Source of the DNA: Bactrocera neohumeralis
Lineage: Eukaryota > Arthropoda > Insecta > Diptera > Tephritidae
Assembly: GCF_024586455.1 (NCBI RefSeq)
Contig: NC_065923.1
Location: 47,004,264 to 47,068,263 of the forward strand
Reading direction: 5' to 3'
DNA: 64,000 bases
Position 1 is the stretch's first letter; each line of letters opens with the position of its first letter. Below are positions 52,173 to 64,000 of the stretch, piece by piece. Under the pieces are notes generated by a model. It saw nothing but the letters and a program-made list of their open reading frames with translations, was not told the origin of the DNA and ran no database searches. The position numbers were made by a program, and so were the translations under genes.

Positions 52173-54365
52173 CTCCATTTCTGTATCCTATCTTTCTCTG
52201 ATAATCTCTCGACGCTAATTAAACAAGTGCTCTAATATTTGAGATTAGCGGTGACTGCACTTTTTAACTGGAAATTATTTCGAGTGTTTTAATAATATAC
52301 GTTTGAGCTTGCGCTGTGTTGTTAAAAATAGAAAGATTGCAATTATTTGGAACTTTTTTGGCGACACTTGAGGGTCTCTTGAAAGGCTTCATTCCTTCAT
52401 ATTGCGCATTTCGCAATTGATTACCGTGAAAAGTTTGTTAGTTTTTGGATCGTTTCAGAATTTTAAAATGCACATTTTCAGAGAATATCAGAAGGGATAT
52501 AAAACTATATGAAAAGTTGACCGAAAAATCGTAATTTGGACATATTTTGGAATGTGGTTGCCAACCATTGAAGAGACTCAAAGTATGTATTACATAATGT
52601 ATGCTAAATGTTAGTAATTTGGAGAACTATTCCAGAAAACATGCTCCTATATTATGATATAAAATCTTATCACCATTAGTTGCAATGTGTGAATGGTGAA
52701 GAATCTTATTTATATTACTTTCTCGCACCTGCTTGGTGAAGGCATATACTAGTATGTATGACTTTTATAACTCTCGCTTCAAACTTCAGATTCCGTTATT
52801 TTTTAGTTTCATCTTAGCACTCACTCTTTCCCACCTGAAAGCTCTAGTGGCTTGTGTAGATCTTGTATAAATTATTTGCGGTCATTGATTATGGGAATTT
52901 GTCTTGCCTTTCCAGCGTCTAACTACAATTACTTCTAATGATAGATCCAGCCTAAGTCGGAGCTATCGAGCACGCTTAAGATGCAGTCGTAGTTATTGCA
53001 GTTTTGCTTTTTTTAGCTTCGTAGTTGCGCGGTGTTTCTGTATATGTGCGTTTAAGGTGTTTGTTCTAAAGCTCTTGTTCTAACGACTGGGATAACCCAG
53101 CGCACGCAACAGAAAACATTATACATACAGCTCTGTTATACTATGTTATCTAGCTTAACAGCTATGTTGACTTATATTCATGCGTTAATTATTACGATAT
53201 CACTTTGTCCACACCTCGGTGGTGGAGAGAGACATGTGTACCATTCGATTTCCCTCTTTTCTACAATCTACGTAAGTCAAAGGTTTCCAAAAAAAATAAC
53301 TTCAGAGCACCACGACTACAAATTACTCTCGAGTGAGCCACGGAGAGCCCGACGACTCCAGTTCAAGCCAACTTCCTTGCTGTGATAACTTTGCGTATTG
53401 TTTTCAAAATATGTTATGTTTGTGGTGAGTGTTGTTTGTTGGGAATCAAGTCAGTTATGACAGGAATGTTTGTAAAAAAAACCAGACTCCAGAATGAGGT
53501 TTCTTAAAATATTGCATAATCGTGTTCAATAAGTTGTTGTGTCCAAGACGTTTAAAACCATATAAAAAGTTTAAGTATAGCAATCTAAGGTAACGCCGCT
53601 ATGGGCGCGCCGCTATGAAGAATATACTTGTACAGAAATACATCGAACTACTTTCATATGTACAGTTTAGGCGGCTTTCAAATAAACAATCATATCTTTT
53701 ACTCATTGAATTGGCAGTTCCTTAGCTTAATAACATTAGTCTGAAAGCAATTCTGTCTGGCAGGTGGCTAATTAAAAGGACAGGTATTCTGATAAGACCA
53801 AGCTATATATCGTATCTCCAGTTTTATCGTATTAATGATGTAGCAATTTTATTTTCATATCAAAGTGGTTTCGAATGCATCAATATTTACCACGACAAAT
53901 CTACAGATTGAGAGTATTTAGACTATGGTATCATTTCGCTCTATGCACAACTAAGTTGTGCTTAATATAATTGTGGTTTACAACGCAGAACTAATATATT
54001 ATTATATGATAATAAGTGCTAGGCATATCAAAATGGTTAGAATGACTACGCGAATTTAGTATGTCTACTTCTCCGTCCAACCGTCCGTCAATCCATCCGT
54101 TTGAATTTGGTCAGCTATTATCTAATGTATGTAATTCGTATAAATTGGAAAGGCAACTGGTATCCGGCTACACCCGAATTTAGCACTTCCTTATTTCTTT
54201 AATACTATTATTACTAATTAATGAATTGTGAACTGTTTACCTAGATAGTTAATGCACGAGCATAAGTACGTAGAGATTCACGTATAATGATAACAAAGTT
54301 ACGTATACATTTATCTAGGTAACATATGTGTATATATACGTGTACATGTTTAAATAGTAGTATGC
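52173..54365. repeat. Upstream flank of G5, partly duplicated from G3 flank
   Basis: 52173-52420 matches 36109-36350, 52660-52780 weakly matches 36640-36745, and 53755-53890 matches 38550-38720. The rest is AT-rich spacer. The plus frame 53143-53385 has no recognised domain. No gene is supported. Confidence 0.6.
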
Positions 54366-55870
54366 TTTTTTTTTTTTTTAAGTAGGAGGAAGCGGAACTT
54401 TAATCCGCTAAACCTAACCTACTCCCAACTCCAGACTCTCCCACGGAACCACCTAATTAGATATTACTTCGTGGGAGTGATAAGACAATTAAGTCTCCTC
54501 TATGGCACGGACTGACGGACGCCTATTCTGTTCTATATATCTAAGTTTTGTCATGATTGACGCTGCCGCTTCGCTGACAGCATTCCAGTTCTCTGTGGAC
54601 TGGCACATAAGTGTCGTCAAAACTACCACCGAGTGTAGTTTTAAGTTTTTCCCTTGTACTTAAAAAGCGAGGGCAATAAAAGAATACATGTTCGGAGTCT
54701 TCTAAGCTCTCTGAACACGTCGGACAATTCGGACTAAAGTCGTGCTGGAATCTGTACAGGTAGCTTCTAAAGCCCCCATGCCCACTTAGTATTTGGGTTA
54801 GATGGAAATCCAGGTCCCCATGTCGTCTGTCGATCCAGGAATGGATCACCGGTATTAGTCTGTAGGTCCACCGTCCTTTGAGTGAGGTTTGCTACCGCTG
54901 CTGCCATATCGTTAAGCTTTTCACTCTCTCTTCTCTTTTGGCTCCTTTAGATGGCTCTGGTAATTTGTATACTCGTTCATATTCGTCACCCTGGATGTCA
55001 ATGGGCATCATACTGGCTATTACTTCAGCAGCATCACTTAAAATTGTTCGGAAAGCACTGATAACTCTTAGTGCCGATAGCCTGTGCACTGTGTTTATTT
55101 GTCTGGCATACGCTTTGATGCCTAGCGCCTGGATCCATATTGGGAGCCGCATATAACATAACCGATCTCATTACCTTTGCGAGTAAAAAACGCCTGTTGG
55201 AACGCACGCAGGCTTTATTTGCCATCATTCTTGATAAGGCATTCAGGATTTTATTCGCTTTACCTGCAGTGTACTCTAGGTGATCCTTAAATTTGAGCCT
55301 TGAGTCTACTATTACTCCCAGATATTTTAGGTGTGGCTGTGAATGAATCTCGCACTCCCCTATGGTGAGAGATATACTTTCCTCTACTTTTCTTGTACTT
55401 ATGAGCAAGACTTCTGTCTTTTGCTCAGCCAGTTCTAAACTCATTGAGGAGAACCATTGGCGCAGACCGTTTATGCACTCATTGCATTTGCTCCGGAGGT
55501 CGTCGAGGTGTTTAGCAACTGCTACCACAATAAGGTCGTCTGCGTATGCAACTAATTTAATAGCTTTCTCTTGGTGTCTCCTTGGCACCCCATCATACAA
55601 TATATTCCATAGAAGGGGGCCAAGTACCGAGCCTTGCGGTACTCCACTCGAAATTGAGTAGCACTTTGTGCCTTCATCTGTATCGATTATAGTCGCCTGT
55701 TTTCAAAATAACTTATGACAACTTCCATAAGATATTGAGGAGCACGTATTTCATCTAGAGCTTTGATTATGTTCGTCCACTTTGCTCAGTTAAAGGCATT
55801 TTTCACATCCAGGGTGATCAGCGCACAATATTTTTTTGTTCCTCCTTTAGTATGTATGAGAGTATATTTG
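54366..55870 (-). mobile_element. 5'-truncated R1-clade LINE
   Basis: The T run at 54366-54379 is the poly(A) tail. On the minus strand from 55870 down: CALITLDVKNAFN (about 55790-55835), IKALDEIRAPQYLMEVVISY (55720-55780), the catalytic LVAYADDLIVVAVAKHLDDL (55500-55565, YADD intact), LELAEQKTEVLLISTRK (55390-55445), LKYLGVIVDSRLKFKDHLEY (55270-55340) and KVMRSVMLYAAP (55150-55190). The C-terminus has DRRHGDLDFHLTQILSGHGG and CPTCSESLEDSEHVFFYCPR (54660-54845). Frames are broken in at least three places. The endonuclease and ORF1 are missing. Confidence 0.92.
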
Positions 55871-56455
55871 TAGTATTTACCTTTGCCTTACATTTGAAAA
55901 GCAAGACTATTCGACTATAGACAGCAGCGAATTTACAGATTTGCTGCCTGCAGTGAAGTCAACTTTTGCCGTGTTAAAGTTTTGGTACTTTAATACACCA
56001 CCATGTAAATTATAATTTCCATCACTAAAATACCTACTTTATGAAAACCTGTAAATTAATTAGGGAGTAATTTCTGATGTAGGACTAACTTTTTTATTTA
56101 GATATATTTAAATTTATTTATTTGGTTAATTAAATATTATTATTTATACTTATTTCCTCTTTTTCTTTTAATAAGAAAAAGTTTGTGAGTGAAATCTGGC
56201 CGCCCAAGGCTTCAGCTGATTCAGCCTGTTGGCAAATCCGCCACTGAATAAAACAAAAAGTTATCTAAATTCAAACTCAAATTATTTGCGGTATACGATA
56301 TTTTGGAACAACAAACTTTTTTAAACTACAAACTAAGTACGATTATTGCACGAACGATGTTGGCTCACATACACACTACAAACATTTCTATTAATTGCAC
56401 ATATTTATTTAATCGAACTTTGTAGACATTAATCAAGTTTATATAATTTATATAC
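55871..56455. other. Spacer, nothing recognised
   Basis: AT-rich. No open frame or repeat is recognised. Confidence 0.45.
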
Positions 56456-57075
56456 ATTGTGACAAAAAAGCTATCAAAAATTGTAATTAAATGCCCCGGT
56501 AAAATCCTTGAACAGTCCTTGTCCTTAATTACTACGCCAAATGTGAGCCCGATATGAAAACCACGCCAAAACTCAAAGAGATGCTCATTGTTTTTTTTTC
56601 CTTTTTTTGATATTCATTCTCGACGGATGTTCTCACGCGAACGCCTCTATATGGCCAAATAGAACTTCTTATTGAGTCTCCCCTCCGGAATAAATTAATG
56701 GTTTGGTGCATCATCCGGAGGGGAGAGTCAATAAGTAGTTCTATTTGACCAATAGAGGCGCTCGCGTGAGAACATCCGTCGAGATGTTACACGATGATAA
56801 TGCACCATCGCATCGAGCCACGATTGTGATCGAATTTAAAGCCAAGAATGCTATGAATACCATAGATGAACCACCGTATTGACCAGATTTGGCTTCATGT
56901 GGTTCTTTCTTGTTACCCAAACTGAAATTGCCACTCTGTGAAACCCGTTTACAGTCGATCGGAGAGAAAAAAACAAAATTCGCTGAAGGAGCTGAAGACC
57001 ATCCGAAAAAATGTTTATGAAAAGTGTTTCGAGGACTGGAAAAATCGTTGGCATAAGTGTATTTCATCTGATGGA
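56456..57075 (+). mobile_element. Mariner relic (family B), plus strand, with inverted duplication
   Basis: The left edge TTGTGACAAAAAAGCTATCA matches the edge of the 16876-17665 element. From 56703 the plus strand follows the transposase: LVHHPEGRVNK (56705-56740), MLHDDNAPSHRATIVIEFKA (56783-56842, second catalytic block), then a decayed third block with a stop (PPY then PDLASCGSFL, 56862-56912), and a C-terminus with KKCL and VFRGLEKSL. The N-terminal half and first catalytic block are missing and replaced by an inverted copy of the central part (see the palindrome feature). Confidence 0.85.
56619..56783. repeat. Large near-perfect palindrome in a mariner
   Basis: The left arm 56619-56689 is the reverse complement of 56714-56783 with only a few mismatches, separated by a 24-nt loop (56690-56713). 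The right arm is native transposase coding sequence; the left arm is its inverted copy. The transcript would fold into a stem of about 70 bp. Confidence 0.9.
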
Positions 57076-60000
57076 TGATGATATTTTTTGCTATTCCAGC
57101 AATAAAAATTTATTACCAACAATATTATAGCTTATCTGAAAAACTACGTCATCACACTACGTCATGACACGTCGACACAATTGTGCCTTGACTTTGAAAT
57201 GTGCCACTAAGATATTTGCTTCCTGTTGTCCGATGTAAATAATATATATCCAGTCCATGCCTTTCACTTTAAATCGTGTGGACTTTCGACTTATAGTTAT
57301 TGTATCATATTGGGTCTGAGGAACTTTTTTGGTAACAAAATATATTATATGCAGAGGAACACACTTATTATATTCCATGAAGATATCCCATATACATAGC
57401 TATCTATAAAGTACAAATATATGATCTAATACACCATAATTTAGACACAATATCACACTTTAGAGTGAAACAATTTCACACAATTTGAACCCAAGTGAAA
57501 TCAGGGGGTTCAAAACGGAGCAATGTCGAAATTGGATGGAGTTTTTGTCTGAATCGGTTGGACACATCTGAAATTTCGACTTATGTATGTGAATGACGAT
57601 TATAGGCAGGCGTTATTGCCGTCTATTTTGATGCCGGTAAATATGATAATAAATCATAATGTTTCGACCAAAATTTAGTTGAGATATGTGTCGAAATTTT
57701 TTAGATCACATACATGCTCGAAGAAAAGGAACACTCCCATTTCGGAAAGAGAGAAAGAGAATTAAATTTCTTCGTTAATTGAGTTATACATTTTTGTCGA
57801 ATAACAAGACGCCTTGGTATGAAACCATATTATAAATCTAGTCGACCTCGGTATCCATTATTTTTGGTAATAAATTAATCTAAATTAATTTAGTGGATAT
57901 TACAATCACTTAACGGAAAAGAGGGAATTTTTGTGCCACTGGCTACTTGCAGATATCTAATAGACAAATATGTTATAAATTTAGCTGGATCTCGGTGGAA
58001 TCAATCCTTGACTTGCTGTCTGACAGACAAACGTGGCATGAATGGAATATGGGCCGCGCACGCCGACTATTAAAATTTAAAATAATGATTTATAGTACTC
58101 TAGTAGGAGTATTACTATTATAGTCACTGTCTAATAGATAGACATACCATTAGAGTAGCAACGCCTTATAACGACTATTGAAGAAACTGCCAGGAGGTAG
58201 AATAGAAAGAGACTGAAAAAAATCTTCTATACGAATACAAATCGTTTCGTATGAAAATATTGTTGTTGTTGTTGTAGCGGCAGTATTTTGCATAGTTGAC
58301 AGTCCTTGGCTGTATAAAAATCCGGGTCCGTGCCGGTAGAAAATAATCGCAGCAATCCGTCGAGGGTTTCTTGACGACGTCTCCTTGGTTGCTTAGATAA
58401 AACTTTTCTTACTGAAGAACTTCATCAGAAGTATGGCATGGTTCAGAGAGGAGCAAACACAGAGAGTGAAAAACCAAAGGCCTAGGTACGTCGTGTGACA
58501 GCCGTTCTAGCTACCTACCTATCTACGATCGCTTGACATGTTTGGACTCAGTAATGTAAGTAATAGGACACTTTGTGGTGCGATTTCTTTCTGAATCGCA
58601 TCCCATAACCTTTTTATGAAATTTAAGATATCGTTTCAAGATAAATATTTATAGCAACAGTAGATCTATATACATATGCACATACATAAAAATGTCTGGC
58701 GATAAGGTTAAGATCTGTCACACATAGTTAATTTGCGACGAAGTAGAGGCATATACTTCATAATTTGATTATTATTATCATAATTGAAATTTCATTAAGA
58801 AATTTGGTTGTCCATCACGTAATTCCCCAAACTTGTGGAAAATACGTCATTTCAGAATCACTTAAACTGATACCGATGTAGCCCATCAAAGTACATATGT
58901 ACTTTCATTACATTAACCTGCCAAATGTCTGCACTTGAAACCACAAACTTTTCAACATTTGGTTATCATTCAGAATGGACATAAAGATAAAAATCTTAAG
59001 CAAAAATAGAGCCATTATATACATAAACTTTCTTAAATAACACAAACAAATAAGGACGGGCTAAGTTCGGATACAAGCGAACATTTTATACTCTTGCAAC
59101 TTGCAAGAGTCAAAGCCAGGGAAATACTTTAACGTGTAAAACTAATCTTATAGAGTAAAGTCATACGGATGTTCGAAAATATTGACATTAGTTATATGGG
59201 GGCTAGGCCAAGTTTTCGCTCAAATTTATCTATTTTAGGCACAAAGATACACTGTTATGAGTAAAACAAAACGCTCTCTTATTTTCATTGGGATAACTCA
59301 CATATTGGCCGATATATGCGGTACAAAGTTACGCGGAAGTTCGAAATTTTGTATATTAAGAACATATATAGGGGCTTACATATACACATACCATTATAAG
59401 AGAAGGATTATCCCTTAATTTCAGTTATACATATACATATATCACACGTTGACCGACATTTCCGATCAAAAGTCAACTATAGGTACCGGCGTCTAAATAT
59501 TCGGTAACTAGGGGATTGAATTTTTACACCGTCCCCTATAAAGCTTTGTTATATCATCCCAGCGGCAAATTTTTACGTTTCTGGCATATTTCGTTATTGA
59601 TTTATCGCGATTTTAGCAGTTTTTAACCGTGACGTCATATAGAGAATGTGAGCGGATTATCTTCCGATTTCATCCATTTTCATATTGCCTGTAGGGGTTC
59701 CTATAATATGCGAGCGTAGCAAATTTAGTTATTGTAGCTTAAGTGGTTTAGAAGATATGTACATTAAACTTGGTAGAGGGCTCAAGCGGGTTGCGCTTGA
59801 GCAAGGTTGCGTAGATTCATATTGAGCAAGGTTGTGCAACCTGAAACTATCGCAACCTTTTCCGAACTCGTATAAGAAGTATAACTTCAATAAATTCTGT
59901 TGGGATTCGAACCTACGTACTTACGTGCTCGTCGTAACTTTTGAAGCGCTTACCAAAGCGCGTTGTTGTCCTAATTATGGTTTGGTTATGCATGAAAGAA

Positions 60001-60839
60001 ATATACAATGGATCGCCGATTGTTACCTCTTTCCTTGCTACTGCTGCGCATATGTATGTTTGTATGCTTGTTCATTATTGAAGTTATACTGCTTTTTCTT
60101 TCCTTTGTCTTTCACTTCTGCGAATTCTCAACTATTTTATGTGCCCTTTTGTTGAAATACCCTGCGTGGGTCCATTTTTTGGATATCGACCCGCGATGAC
60201 GAGGTATATCGTTTTATCTGACAGCGTGAGGTTTAAGAAGTTCATTTCTAATTTTGTCTTGTGGCATATTAGAAATGATGTTTCTTCGAAAATCGTTCGC
60301 TTACAACTAATAAAACGACTTCTGAGTAGTGATTTTAATGAATGAATTCCTTTTGGTTGAAATGCTCTGCGTTGGCCGTTGAAAAGTTAAGACTGTACTT
60401 CTCAGGATCACTCATTTCTTCAAGGAAATTAATGACCTTTAGAAATATGCAGATTTGCATTATTTCGTTGTCATTTCCATATTCGTAGCAATAGAATTTC
60501 TATGGCATAAGTAAAGTAATGGCCGCCGATTGTCACCCCTTGCCGCTGTAGCAGCTTCGCCTACAAACATGCGTAAATATGTATGTATGTATACGTATGA
60601 TCGTGAATACATATCGACGCAGATTTTTGCGAGAAGCACCAGAAAGTTGTGCAATTTATGATTTTTAGCTTTTGCCATCGTCGCAAAAAGACGACTTGTT
60701 GGCAAAGGCATGCTCGGGGAGATAATAAATTATAATAAATTTATAAAATGTGAATTTAAGTTTTCTAGTTTTCTTTCATACAAAATGATATGCATTTCTT
60801 AGAATATCACTAATAAGTACGATTTGTCCCTTGCTTAAA
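57076..60839. other. Long AT-rich spacer with repeat fragments
   Basis: No gene is recognised. A (GTT)n run followed by GTAGCGGCAG and GACAGTCCTTGGCTG at 58260-58345 resembles a widespread fly repeat tail (recalled, not searched). 59040-59560 (AAGTTCGGATACAAGCGAAC onward) has the look of a dispersed repeat body but was not matched elsewhere in the window. The frames near 59832-60345 and 60460-60711 lack recognisable domains. Confidence 0.45.
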
Positions 60840-61660
60840 AATAGGTCTTCGACGATTTTTTTTCCCAGCGAACATTCTTTTGATATCTGACAGAAATTCG
60901 AAGCCTAACTCATAGATTTTTGACATCGTATTTTTTAGGTGATTTCGTTTTTCAAGCGGTCCAATAACGCTTTATAATTGTCGCTGTTGATGGTCTTACT
61001 TTTTCAAGGTAGTCAATATAAATTTTTCCATGCGCATCCTAAAATACAGACACCATAACCTTGCCAGCCGAGTATTTCGTTTTTACACGCTTTGGAGCGG
61101 ATTCATCGTGTGCACTCCACTCAGATGACTGTCGATTGGACTTCGTAGGGAAATAATGGAGCCATGTTTCATCCATTGCCATATATCAACGAAAAAACTC
61201 GGGTTTATTATGCTTTAACCTTCAAACACTGTTCCGAATAATTAACTCCTCGTGGTTTTTAGTCAAAACTGAGCTCGCGCGGCTTAGACTTGTTACAGAG
61301 TTTTCTCATACCCAAATATTCGCGAATAATATGATGTATACGTTCAATTGATATCTCTAAAGCGCCTGCTATCTCGAACAACTTCACTTTACGGTCTCCA
61401 AAAATTATTTTCTGCATTTTTTTGTTCTTTTCGTCGGTAGCAACCACTTTTGGGCGTCCACTGCGTTCATTGTCTTCGATACTCATTTCATCACGTCTAA
61501 ACTAAGTATACCAATCCTTGGTGGTTTATTTTCCTGGGCCAGTATGCGGCAACTCGTCATTCAAGCCAAGTTTTTGCTTCAAGTGCACTCAAAATGACTT
61601 CACAAACTAATCATCCGACAGCTGTCAAATTTATAGACCAACCTCACTCTAATAGTTCCA
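60840..61660 (-). mobile_element. Mariner relic (family D), minus strand
   Basis: 61259-61486 on the minus strand encodes MSIEDNERSGRPKVVATDEK, KVKLFEIAGALEISIERIHH and YLGMRKLCNKSKPRELSFD, the end of the DNA-binding domain and linker of a mariner transposase. Below it, decayed pieces such as SEQCLKV, MAPLFPYEVQS and GYGVCILGCAWKNLY reach TINSDNYKALLDRLK (about 60950-60995). The catalytic Asp blocks and the 3' end are lost. An end-like GAGGTTGGTCTATAAATTTG occurs on minus near 61630-61650. Confidence 0.75.
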
Positions 61661-62842
61661 TCTATATGTCAGTCAGAGGACTTTTAAATTGATTTGCTAG
61701 CTGAGGCATATCATAAATTTTAACTTAACGCCTTTGGGTGATTCTGATTTTCAATTTCAACCCATTCATAGTACCAAGAAGCAGGTGTGCCAAGTTTCAT
61801 TAAGAAATCTGAATTGAATTAATTCACGCACTAAAAAGAGGTCGCCAGCTGTCAGCTGGAATTCCCAGATACCTATAAGTTACCATTCTAGAAAATCTTG
61901 ATGGCAGACAGCTTTCAATTGATTATTTTTATGCTGAAAATATTAATGAAAGAGATCTCGCTAGAAAATATCATATGCAACGGGTGTTTCAACAAGGGCG
62001 GGTCAGGTGCAATGGAATAAAGTAGGCTTTATAGCTGCAAAATGAAGCTCTGTTTGATTTTATGTCAGGATTTCATTTTTGAAATAGTTGGGATCAGTGA
62101 CATGGCCAAAAATCTTTACAAGAAACATACGTGAGCTGCTTCGTTTTCTATCTTATTGAGTTTGGTGGGGTTCATAACCGGTTATCCTATGTCTTGCGTA
62201 TATACGTCTACAAACTCGCTTGTTACCAAATCGGAAACCCCTTTATTACAATAAAAAATATATCTTCATTGCTTTTTAAAGGAGAAAGCCAATTTTATAT
62301 CTAATCTCAAAAACTAGTTGAAATATCTGTGAAGTGAATCTGCATAATTAAGACATGGCAGTTTCATTAATAATTAAGACATAAGTTTCATTAATAATTG
62401 ATAAGTTATTCATGAAAAAACTAGCACTTTAATTTTCGTTATCTAATCTTTTTTGCAGGTAAACATAAAATAAGTGAGCCAATAACTATCACCATTGTCA
62501 GGTGCTTATATGGGGTAAGAAGTATAATAATCTAATTATTCCAACTGTAAGATATTGTTATTGTAATTTTGTTCGAGAACCTTGAAGAAAAGCGCTAGTT
62601 TCAGTAAACAATTTTTAAATAAGCTAATCTTTGTGGCAAAAACAACATTTGTGTGTTTTTCGTACTCGCCCCGATGGAGGCGTGGCATGCGCTCAGTAAA
62701 ATTTAAATTTTTTGTGTTAATGGTGACGTTATGGTTTTGGTTATTACAGTGGTGGCAAACATTACCGAAATTTTATTGTGACTGAACAGGGTTTATCTGA
62801 ATATCAATTCGGTTCCTTGCTTTTCGGTTAAGTAGACCCAAC
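61661..62842. other. Spacer, nothing recognised
   Basis: AT-rich. A short tandem duplication (AATTAAGACAT...AGTTTCATTAAT, two units of about 25 bp) lies at 62346-62395. No gene is supported. Confidence 0.45.
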
Positions 62843-62888
62843 AGACCATAAGACGCATAAGCGGTGTCTATGCCAATAAAAAGAAGAC
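62843..62888 (+). mobile_element. RTE LINE 3' tail only
   Basis: GCATAAGCGGTGTCTATGCC followed by AATAAAAAGAAGA matches the tail of the RTE LINE at 20003-21737 (CGTAAGCGGTGTCTACGCC then AATTAAGAAGAAG). The rest of the element is absent. It is either a very short insertion or a remnant. Confidence 0.65.
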
Positions 62889-63347
62889 CCAACAGACGTG
62901 TGTGAGATGTTATAAACCTAATATTTGGTTTAAGTAATCTCGAAATCTTTGCATTGAAAATTTGTTTGCTATTTTAGGCAGAAGCTATCTTCACAAAGAT
63001 CTTGATGTAATGTGGCTATTTTTTTCACTCAAGCAAAATTGATAGCTGTTGTCGATGGAGTACGATTTCCTGCAAATTCAAAATTTTAATACAAACAATA
63101 TACCATATATTCAAGTTAAAATTGAATTGGAAAATAGTTTGGCTAATTTCTGGTATTTTCTTTACTCAGAGAGCTGGAGCAATGGACAAGTTAATTTAAA
63201 AGTATGACATTGCATTAATTTCACACAACTTTTCAAGAAAGTATGGTACATACAAAGTATAATAATTGCTTCTTAGCTAAATACAATTTTATTAAATTTG
63301 ATCCGGATTGGGAAAAAAAAGACATACTTTTTTGTTTTATTACAAAC
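62889..63347. other. Spacer, nothing recognised
   Basis: AT-rich stretch between the RTE tail and the Helitron end. Confidence 0.4.
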
Positions 63348-64000
63348 TAGCTGACCCCGCAGCCGTTGCCCTGCGTGAAATTATGTGTTTTGAAATGAAA
63401 AAAAGTTGAAATTATATTCTGTCGAAAATGATTTATTTACGATTTTTCTACATTTTTTTTATGTAGCGCAACTTATTAAACATAATTTTTTGATTTCTGT
63501 TCTGGTGCGTAAATATATAGAGAAGATGGGTTTCCAACTCGTCAACACACCACATATATCTGGCCGTGTGAAAAACATAGCATTTCCCGATTTCCTTGTG
63601 TCCTGTTGATTGTCAACGCAAGGGCAATTTTCCCTGGAAATTGAATACGTTTGAACTGAAATGGCTGCCCTTGTATTCGATAACTACGTCATAATCATTC
63701 GGGTTCCATTACACAGTTTCGGCGCATGAAGATTGTGAAACATAATAATGACAGATCCAACTTTAAGACGCAAATGATGCTGGGGCAGGCTTGGTATGGT
63801 ATTTGGAAATTCCACTGGATAATTTACGGTTTCGTCTTCCTTGTCAAGACGATCGATCGATTTATATGAGCGCAAACCTCCCGGAACTTGACTTTGAATC
63901 TTCCAGTTTAAATCACTAACATCGGTAATTTTGGTAGCTAAAATTGCTCGTGCACTCAAGCTATCGCAGTTACGATAATTTGGCCAATGTTCGGATAAAC
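63348..64000 (-). mobile_element. 3' end of a Helitron with helicase C-terminus
   Basis: On the minus strand the element ends GGGGTCAGCTAG at 63348, followed by T, with a CGCAG/CTGCG hairpin just before it: the Helitron 3' signature. Upstream on the same strand 63684-63959 encodes ILATKITDVSDLNWKIQSQV, DKEDETVNYPVEFPN and HLRLKVGSVIIMFHNLHAPK, then LCNGTRM. 63480-63680 gives LTINRTQGN, CFSHGQIYVVC and RVGNPSSLYIF in shifted frames. These are the last blocks of the Pif1-type helicase of Helitrons. The family's CSR motif reads with a stop (VVC then stop). The element runs off the window. Confidence 0.88.

Noticed and set aside
59832..60345. Cys-rich plus-strand frames as a secreted peptide gene
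   Set aside because: The first frame is hydrophobic and Cys-rich but lacks a clean signal peptide plus mature pattern; overlapping frames are equally long. Chance is more likely.

Overview
The window looks like nuclear DNA of a higher (cyclorrhaphan) fly, most likely a tephritid fruit fly. It is AT-rich and packed with transposon remnants. It has short introns with GT...AG ends, TATA promoters, a eukaryotic tRNA-Ile with A and B boxes, and several DNA transposons whose ends and DD41D catalytic spacing match the rosa/mariner elements known from Ceratitis. No prokaryotic operon, CRISPR array or viral genome is visible. The species call is inference.

The real protein-coding content is one gene family: secreted pepsin/cathepsin D-like aspartic proteases (family A1), all on the minus strand. 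A divergent member (called G1 here) lies at 5044-6168. Four nearly identical members lie at 30153-31274 (G2), 34808-35929 (G3), 42917-44038 (G4) and 50870-51991 (G5), and a 3'-end relic lies at 47588-47767. Each intact gene has a TATA box, a short 5'UTR intron (66-96 nt) that ends four bases before the ATG, a single coding exon and an AATAAA signal just past the stop. All lack the proline-rich loop of lysosomal cathepsin D, which fits digestive cathepsin D of flies. The four copies differ in protein sequence only at three propeptide residues. Their flanks show repeated segmental duplication and mosaic, conversion-like exchange: promoter type alternates A-B-A-(relic)-B while the 3' ends pair differently.

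The rest is transposon-derived or unrecognised spacer. From left to right: a DD41D remnant (626-1713); an R1-clade LINE (3245-4110); G1; a foldback element (6659-7152); a Harbinger fragment (7491-7818); a Jockey-like LINE split by a mariner deletion derivative (7830-10057); a dispersed repeat with internal repeats (10084-10745); a Tc1 relic (12690-13300); a nearly complete mariner (13601-14909); a MITE (14950-15492); two more mariners (16876-18384); an RTE LINE inserted with a 12-bp target duplication into a DD41D element (19601-22378); a non-autonomous Helitron (22397-22913); a TTAA-flanked MITE (23742-24479); an inverted RTE fragment (25221-26085); a mariner (26100-26880); and the tRNA-Ile (28711-28784) beside another deleted mariner. 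Within the protease array are a BEL/Pao fragment (31990-33830), a mariner MITE (34063-34456), a three-deep nest (R1 LINE inside mariner inside DD41D element, 38730-40432) and LINE relics. The right end has an R1 LINE (54366-55870), a mariner carrying a 70-bp palindrome (56456-57075), a mariner relic (60840-61660) and the 3' end of a Helitron with its helicase C-terminus (63348-64000).

The strongest biological story is the recently amplified, homogenised array of probable digestive aspartic proteases. I found no convincing new type of molecular system. Similarities between parts of the window were judged by eye, without alignment software.
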